In this document: piece after piece, positions 12,967 through 16,491 of the stretch | Position numbering within the stretch: position 1 is the first letter of the stretch | Layout of the letters: each line of letters starts with the position of its first letter | Notes under the pieces: model-generated | Databases searched by the model: none | What the model was told of the DNA's origin: nothing | The model's input: the letters and a program-made list of their open reading frames with translations, nothing else | Position numbers and translations under genes: made by a program | Origin: JANNMJ01 sp031397815 | GTDB lineage: Bacteria; Bacteroidota; Bacteroidia; Cytophagales; Hymenobacteraceae | DNA: 16,491 nucleotides | Assembly (NCBI GenBank): GCA_031397815.1 | Contig: JANNMJ010000094.1 | Location: forward strand, 1-16,491 | Reading direction: 5' to 3'

Positions 12967-15900
12967 ATGTTTGATTTCATTGGCAAGGCCGTCGCGAAGG
13001 TGTTCGGCACTAAGTCTGACCGCGACATCAAAGAGGTGATGCCCTACGTGGAGCGCACCAACGCGGTGTTTGCCACCCTTCGTACCCTCTCCGACGACGA
13101 CCTGCGCGGCCGGACCAAGCAGGTGCAGGATACCCTCGCCGATAAGCTGCGCGGCACCGACGACCAGCTCGCCGCCCTGCATCAGCGGATTGCCGACGAG
13201 CCCGCGATGGAGCTGCCCGCCAAAGAGGCCATCTTCGAGCAAATCGATGCGCTGGAGAAGCAGCGCAACGTGGAGCTCGAAGCCGCCCTGCTCGAAGTAC
13301 TGCCCGATGCCTTCGCGATTATGAAGGAAACGGCGCGGCGCTACAAAGAGAACGGCGAGCTGCGGGTGCGCGTCACCGAGCTTGACCAAGTGCTCGCGGA
13401 GATGAAGCCGAACGTGACGATTGAGGGCGATACGGCCGTTTGGAGCAACAAGTGGTACGCGGCGGGCGCCGAAATCACGTGGGATATGATGCACTACGAC
13501 GTGCAGCTCATCGGCGGCACGGTGCTGCATATGGGGAAAATCGCGGAGATGGCGACCGGTGAGGGCAAGACCCTCGTCGCGACGCTGCCGATGTTCCTCA
13601 ACGCGTTGGCGAACCGTGGCGTCCACATCGTGACCGTCAACGATTACCTCGCCAAGCGTGACTCGGAGTGGATGGCGCCGCTGATGGAATTCCACGGCAT
13701 TTCCGTGGATTGCATCGATAAGCACCAGCCGAACTCCGATGAGCGGCGCAATGCGTACCGCGCCCACATCACCTACGGTACCAACAACGAGTTCGGCTTC
13801 GACTACCTACGCGACAATATGGCGCGTGAGCCTGATGAGCTTGTCCAGCGCAAGCACCATTACGCAATGGTCGACGAAGTGGACTCGGTGCTGATTGACG
13901 ATGCGCGGACGCCGCTCATCATCTCAGGCCCGGTGCCGCGCGGCGATGTGCACGAGTTTCTGGTGCTGAAGCCACGCATTCAGCGCCTCGTGGAAGAGCA
14001 GAAGAAAGTAGTGAACGGCTTCCTCGTGGAAGCTCGTCGCCTGCTCAAGGAAGGCAACGAGAAAGAAGGTGGTTTGGCGCTGTTCCGCGCTTACCGCGGG
14101 CTGCCGAAGAGCAAGTCGATTATCAAGTTCCTGAGCGAAACGGGGATTCGGGCGTCGATGAACAAGACGGAAGCGTTCTTCATGCAGGACAACTCGCGGC
14201 AGATGCCCGAGGCCGATAAGCCGCTCTTCTTCACCATCGACGAGAAGAACAACCAGATTGAGCTGACCGAGAAGGGCATCGACCTGATTACCGGTCAGGG
14301 CGAAGACCCGCACTTCTTCATCATGCCGGATATCGGGACCGAAATCGCCCGTATCGAGCAGAATAACGGCATTGCCGACGACGAGAAGCTCCATCAAAAG
14401 GACGCGCTCGTGTCCGATTATCAGACCAAGAGCGAGCGGATTCACACCGTGAACCAGCTCCTGAAGGCTTACACGCTCTTCGAGAAAGACCAAGAATACA
14501 TCATTTCCGAAGACGGCAAGATCAAGATCGTCGATGAGCAGACGGGCCGGGTGATGGAAGGTCGGCGGTATTCCGACGGGCTGCATCAGGCGATTGAGGC
14601 GAAGGAAAACGTGCGCATCGAGGATGCCACGCAGACCTACGCGACGGTCACGCTCCAGAACTACTTCCGGATGTACCACAAGCTGGCCGGGATGACCGGT
14701 ACGGCCGAAACGGAAGCCGGGGAATTCTGGCAGATTTACAAGCTCGACGTGGTGGTGATTCCGACGAACCGGCCAATCACCCGCAAAGACTCCGACGACA
14801 AGGTTTACAAGACCGTGCGCGAGAAGTACAACGCCGTCGCTGAAGAGATTCAGGAGATGGTGAAGCTCGGGCGGCCGGTGCTCGTGGGTACCACGTCGGT
14901 GGATAACTCGGAGCTGATATCGCGTCTGTTGAAGCTACGCGGCATTCCGCACCAAGTGCTGAACGCGAAGCAGCACCAGCGCGAAGCCGAAATCGTGGCG
15001 AACGCGGGCTTCCCAGGCACCGTCACGATTGCGACGAACATGGCCGGTCGGGGTACTGACATCAAGCTTAAGGGCGAAGCCAAATCGTCGGGCGGGTTGG
15101 CCATCATCGGCACCGAGCGGCACGAGAGCCGTCGCGTTGACCGTCAGCTGCGCGGTCGGGCGGGTCGTCAGGGTGACCCGGGTTCTTCGCAGTTCTTCGT
15201 TTCCTTGGAAGACAACCTGATGCGCCTCTTCGGCTCCGACCGGATTGCGCGTCTGATGGACCGGATGGGCCTTGAAGAGGGCGAAGTGATTCAGCACTCG
15301 ATGATTTCGAGCAGCATCGAGCGGGCGCAGAAGAAGGTCGAGGAGAACAACTTCGGCACCCGGAAACGCCTCTTGGAGTATGATGACGTGATGAACTTCC
15401 AGCGCGAAGCCGTGTACAAGCGCCGCCGCAACGCGCTGTACGGCGAGCGGTTGGAGCTCGACGTCTGGAACCTGATTTACGACGTCGCCGAAGAAATCGT
15501 GGGCGCCTACAAGCCCGCCGCCGACCTCGGCAACCTCAAGCTCGCCACGCTCCGCTACTTCGGCTTCGAGTCGCAAGTTTCATCGGGCGATATGGCTACG
15601 AAACAGCCGCAGGCGCTCACGCAGCAGCTTTACGAAGAGGCGCTCGGCTACTACATCACCCGCGCCAAGCAAATCGGCGAGCAGGCGTTGCCGCTCCTCA
15701 CCGACCTGTACACGAACCAAGGCCACGAAATCGAGAACATCGCGGTGCCGTTCTCGGATGGCCGGAAGCAGGTTTCGTCGGTTGCGAATCTGGAGCGGGC
15801 CGTCAATAACGGCGGTGTCGAGTTGGTTCGGGGGATGGAGAAGAGCGTCGTACTCGCCATCATCGACCAAGCCTGGACGCAGCATCTGCGCCAGATGGAC

Positions 15901-16446
15901 GACCTCAAGCAAGTGGTGCAAAACGCCGTTTACGAGCAGAAAGACCCGCTGCTGATTTACAAGTTCGAGTCGTTCGAGCTGTTCAAGAAGATGATTGGCA
16001 AGGTGAATCAGGACACTGCCCAGTTCCTGTTCCACGCCGACATCCCGACGCCTTCGCAGGAAGACCAGCAGCGCCAGCAAGCCCAGCAGGAAGCGCAGAT
16101 GCGGCAGGAGCAGCAGCGTTTGGCCGCTCAGGCCCAGCGCGCCGCCCAAGCCCAGAGCTACACCACGAGCTTCACGGTAGGTTCGTCGGCACCTTCCACG
16201 GTGACGTTCAGTGGTCCGGCGCAGCAGCCGCAACCGTCGCAAGGCCCGATGCGCGAGGAGTATCAGGATGAGGAAGTGCTGCCCGAAGGCCCCCAGCCCA
16301 AGCAGGAGCCATTCCGCGCCCAAAAAGGCCCTGACCGTAACGCCCTCGTCAACGTGCAGTACTACGACGGGCGCGTGGAGCGCGGCGTGAAGTACAAGAA
16401 AGTGGAAGAGGATGTGATTGCGGGGCGTGCCGTGATTATCGACTAG
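12967..16446 (+). CDS. secA: Preprotein translocase ATPase SecA
   Basis: SecA, the ATP-driven motor pushing unfolded preproteins through SecYEG. I start at ATG 12967 ('MFDFIGKAVAKVFGTKSDRD', aligning with other SecA N-termini), giving 1159 residues. Walker A TGEGKT is at 197-202 and DEVD at 303-306 followed by 'SVLIDDARTPLIISGP'. The crosslinking domain is followed by 'AGMTGTAETE', then NBD2 'GTTSVDNSE', 'TNMAGRGTDI' and 'QLRGRAGRQGDPG'. The protein is longer than E. coli SecA: Walker A comes about 93 residues later because of insertions near 60-100 and 145-180, and there is a further insertion after DEVD (about 325-400). I know such extensions from Bacteroidota. The C-terminal linker is Gln/Ala-rich (about 1035-1065), and the end lacks the Cys-rich SecB/zinc motif, closing instead with 'KYKKVEEDVIAGRAVIID'. 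It should serve both T9SS cargo proteins encoded upstream. Confidence 0.98.
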   Translation: MFDFIGKAVAKVFGTKSDRDIKEVMPYVERTNAVFATLRTLSDDDLRGRTKQVQDTLADKLRGTDDQLAALHQRIADEPAMELPAKEAIFEQIDALEKQRNVELEAALLEVLPDAFAIMKETARRYKENGELRVRVTELDQVLAEMKPNVTIEGDTAVWSNKWYAAGAEITWDMMHYDVQLIGGTVLHMGKIAEMATGEGKTLVATLPMFLNALANRGVHIVTVNDYLAKRDSEWMAPLMEFHGISVDCIDKHQPNSDERRNAYRAHITYGTNNEFGFDYLRDNMAREPDELVQRKHHYAMVDEVDSVLIDDARTPLIISGPVPRGDVHEFLVLKPRIQRLVEEQKKVVNGFLVEARRLLKEGNEKEGGLALFRAYRGLPKSKSIIKFLSETGIRASMNKTEAFFMQDNSRQMPEADKPLFFTIDEKNNQIELTEKGIDLITGQGEDPHFFIMPDIGTEIARIEQNNGIADDEKLHQKDALVSDYQTKSERIHTVNQLLKAYTLFEKDQEYIISEDGKIKIVDEQTGRVMEGRRYSDGLHQAIEAKENVRIEDATQTYATVTLQNYFRMYHKLAGMTGTAETEAGEFWQIYKLDVVVIPTNRPITRKDSDDKVYKTVREKYNAVAEEIQEMVKLGRPVLVGTTSVDNSELISRLLKLRGIPHQVLNAKQHQREAEIVANAGFPGTVTIATNMAGRGTDIKLKGEAKSSGGLAIIGTERHESRRVDRQLRGRAGRQGDPGSSQFFVSLEDNLMRLFGSDRIARLMDRMGLEEGEVIQHSMISSSIERAQKKVEENNFGTRKRLLEYDDVMNFQREAVYKRRRNALYGERLELDVWNLIYDVAEEIVGAYKPAADLGNLKLATLRYFGFESQVSSGDMATKQPQALTQQLYEEALGYYITRAKQIGEQALPLLTDLYTNQGHEIENIAVPFSDGRKQVSSVANLERAVNNGGVELVRGMEKSVVLAIIDQAWTQHLRQMDDLKQVVQNAVYEQKDPLLIYKFESFELFKKMIGKVNQDTAQFLFHADIPTPSQEDQQRQQAQQEAQMRQEQQRLAAQAQRAAQAQSYTTSFTVGSSAPSTVTFSGPAQQPQPSQGPMREEYQDEEVLPEGPQPKQEPFRAQKGPDRNALVNVQYYDGRVERGVKYKKVEEDVIAGRAVIID

Positions 16447-16491
16447 ATCGCTGATTGAGCGGATTTTTTGATTTCGCTGATTTCTTACGGA

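Overview
The window looks like a chromosomal segment of a high-GC Bacteroidota, most likely of the Hymenobacter/Cytophagales type. This is inferred from several signs: two secreted proteins that end in type IX secretion (T9SS) sorting domains, GEVED-type domains, a SecA with lineage-type insertions, start sites without clear Shine-Dalgarno sequences, and a TAnnTTTG-like promoter element before secA. No rRNA, tRNA or CRISPR array was seen. All seven genes I accept lie on the + strand.

Layout. (1) 2-1864: the 3' part of a HEAT-repeat protein fused to a cyclophilin-type peptidyl-prolyl isomerase, running off the left edge. (2) 1915-2526: a small protein of the phospholipid scramblase / LURP-one-related fold. 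(3) 2527-3362: about 840 bases without a credible gene but full of repeats. These are REP-like GC-rich palindromes, a MITE-like element with 28-bp inverted ends that encloses a second palindromic repeat, and an eight-copy 21-bp minisatellite. (4) 3363-4256: a short-chain dehydrogenase. (5) 4386-7508: a large exported protein with a seven-bladed propeller-like N-terminus, six IPT/TIG repeats and a T9SS tail. (6) 7714-10830: an exported thermolysin-like (M4) metalloprotease with GEVED-Fn3-GEVED and a T9SS tail. (7) 10977-12822: an operon of an OLD/RecF-like AAA ATPase and a small TOPRIM/DUF4276-like protein. (8) 12967-16446: secA.

How the genes relate. The IPT protein and the protease are predicted to cross the inner membrane through Sec, whose motor SecA is encoded nearby, and then the outer membrane through T9SS. 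The ATPase/TOPRIM-like pair has the architecture of anti-phage defence modules (PARIS-, OLD- or Gabija-like ATPase plus TOPRIM nuclease), but neither the family nor the function is proven here.

The most striking signal is in the ATPase gene. Its ends, carrying the Walker A and the H-switch motifs, have near-host base composition. Its centre (about 11150-11990) is strongly AT-rich, with 25% GC in one hand-counted 60-base stretch. This looks like a swapped or foreign core inside a resident gene. Other points of interest are terminator-like hairpins whose T-tracts merge with possible -7 promoter elements (before the protease and before secA), and exact 240-bp periodicity of the IPT repeats.
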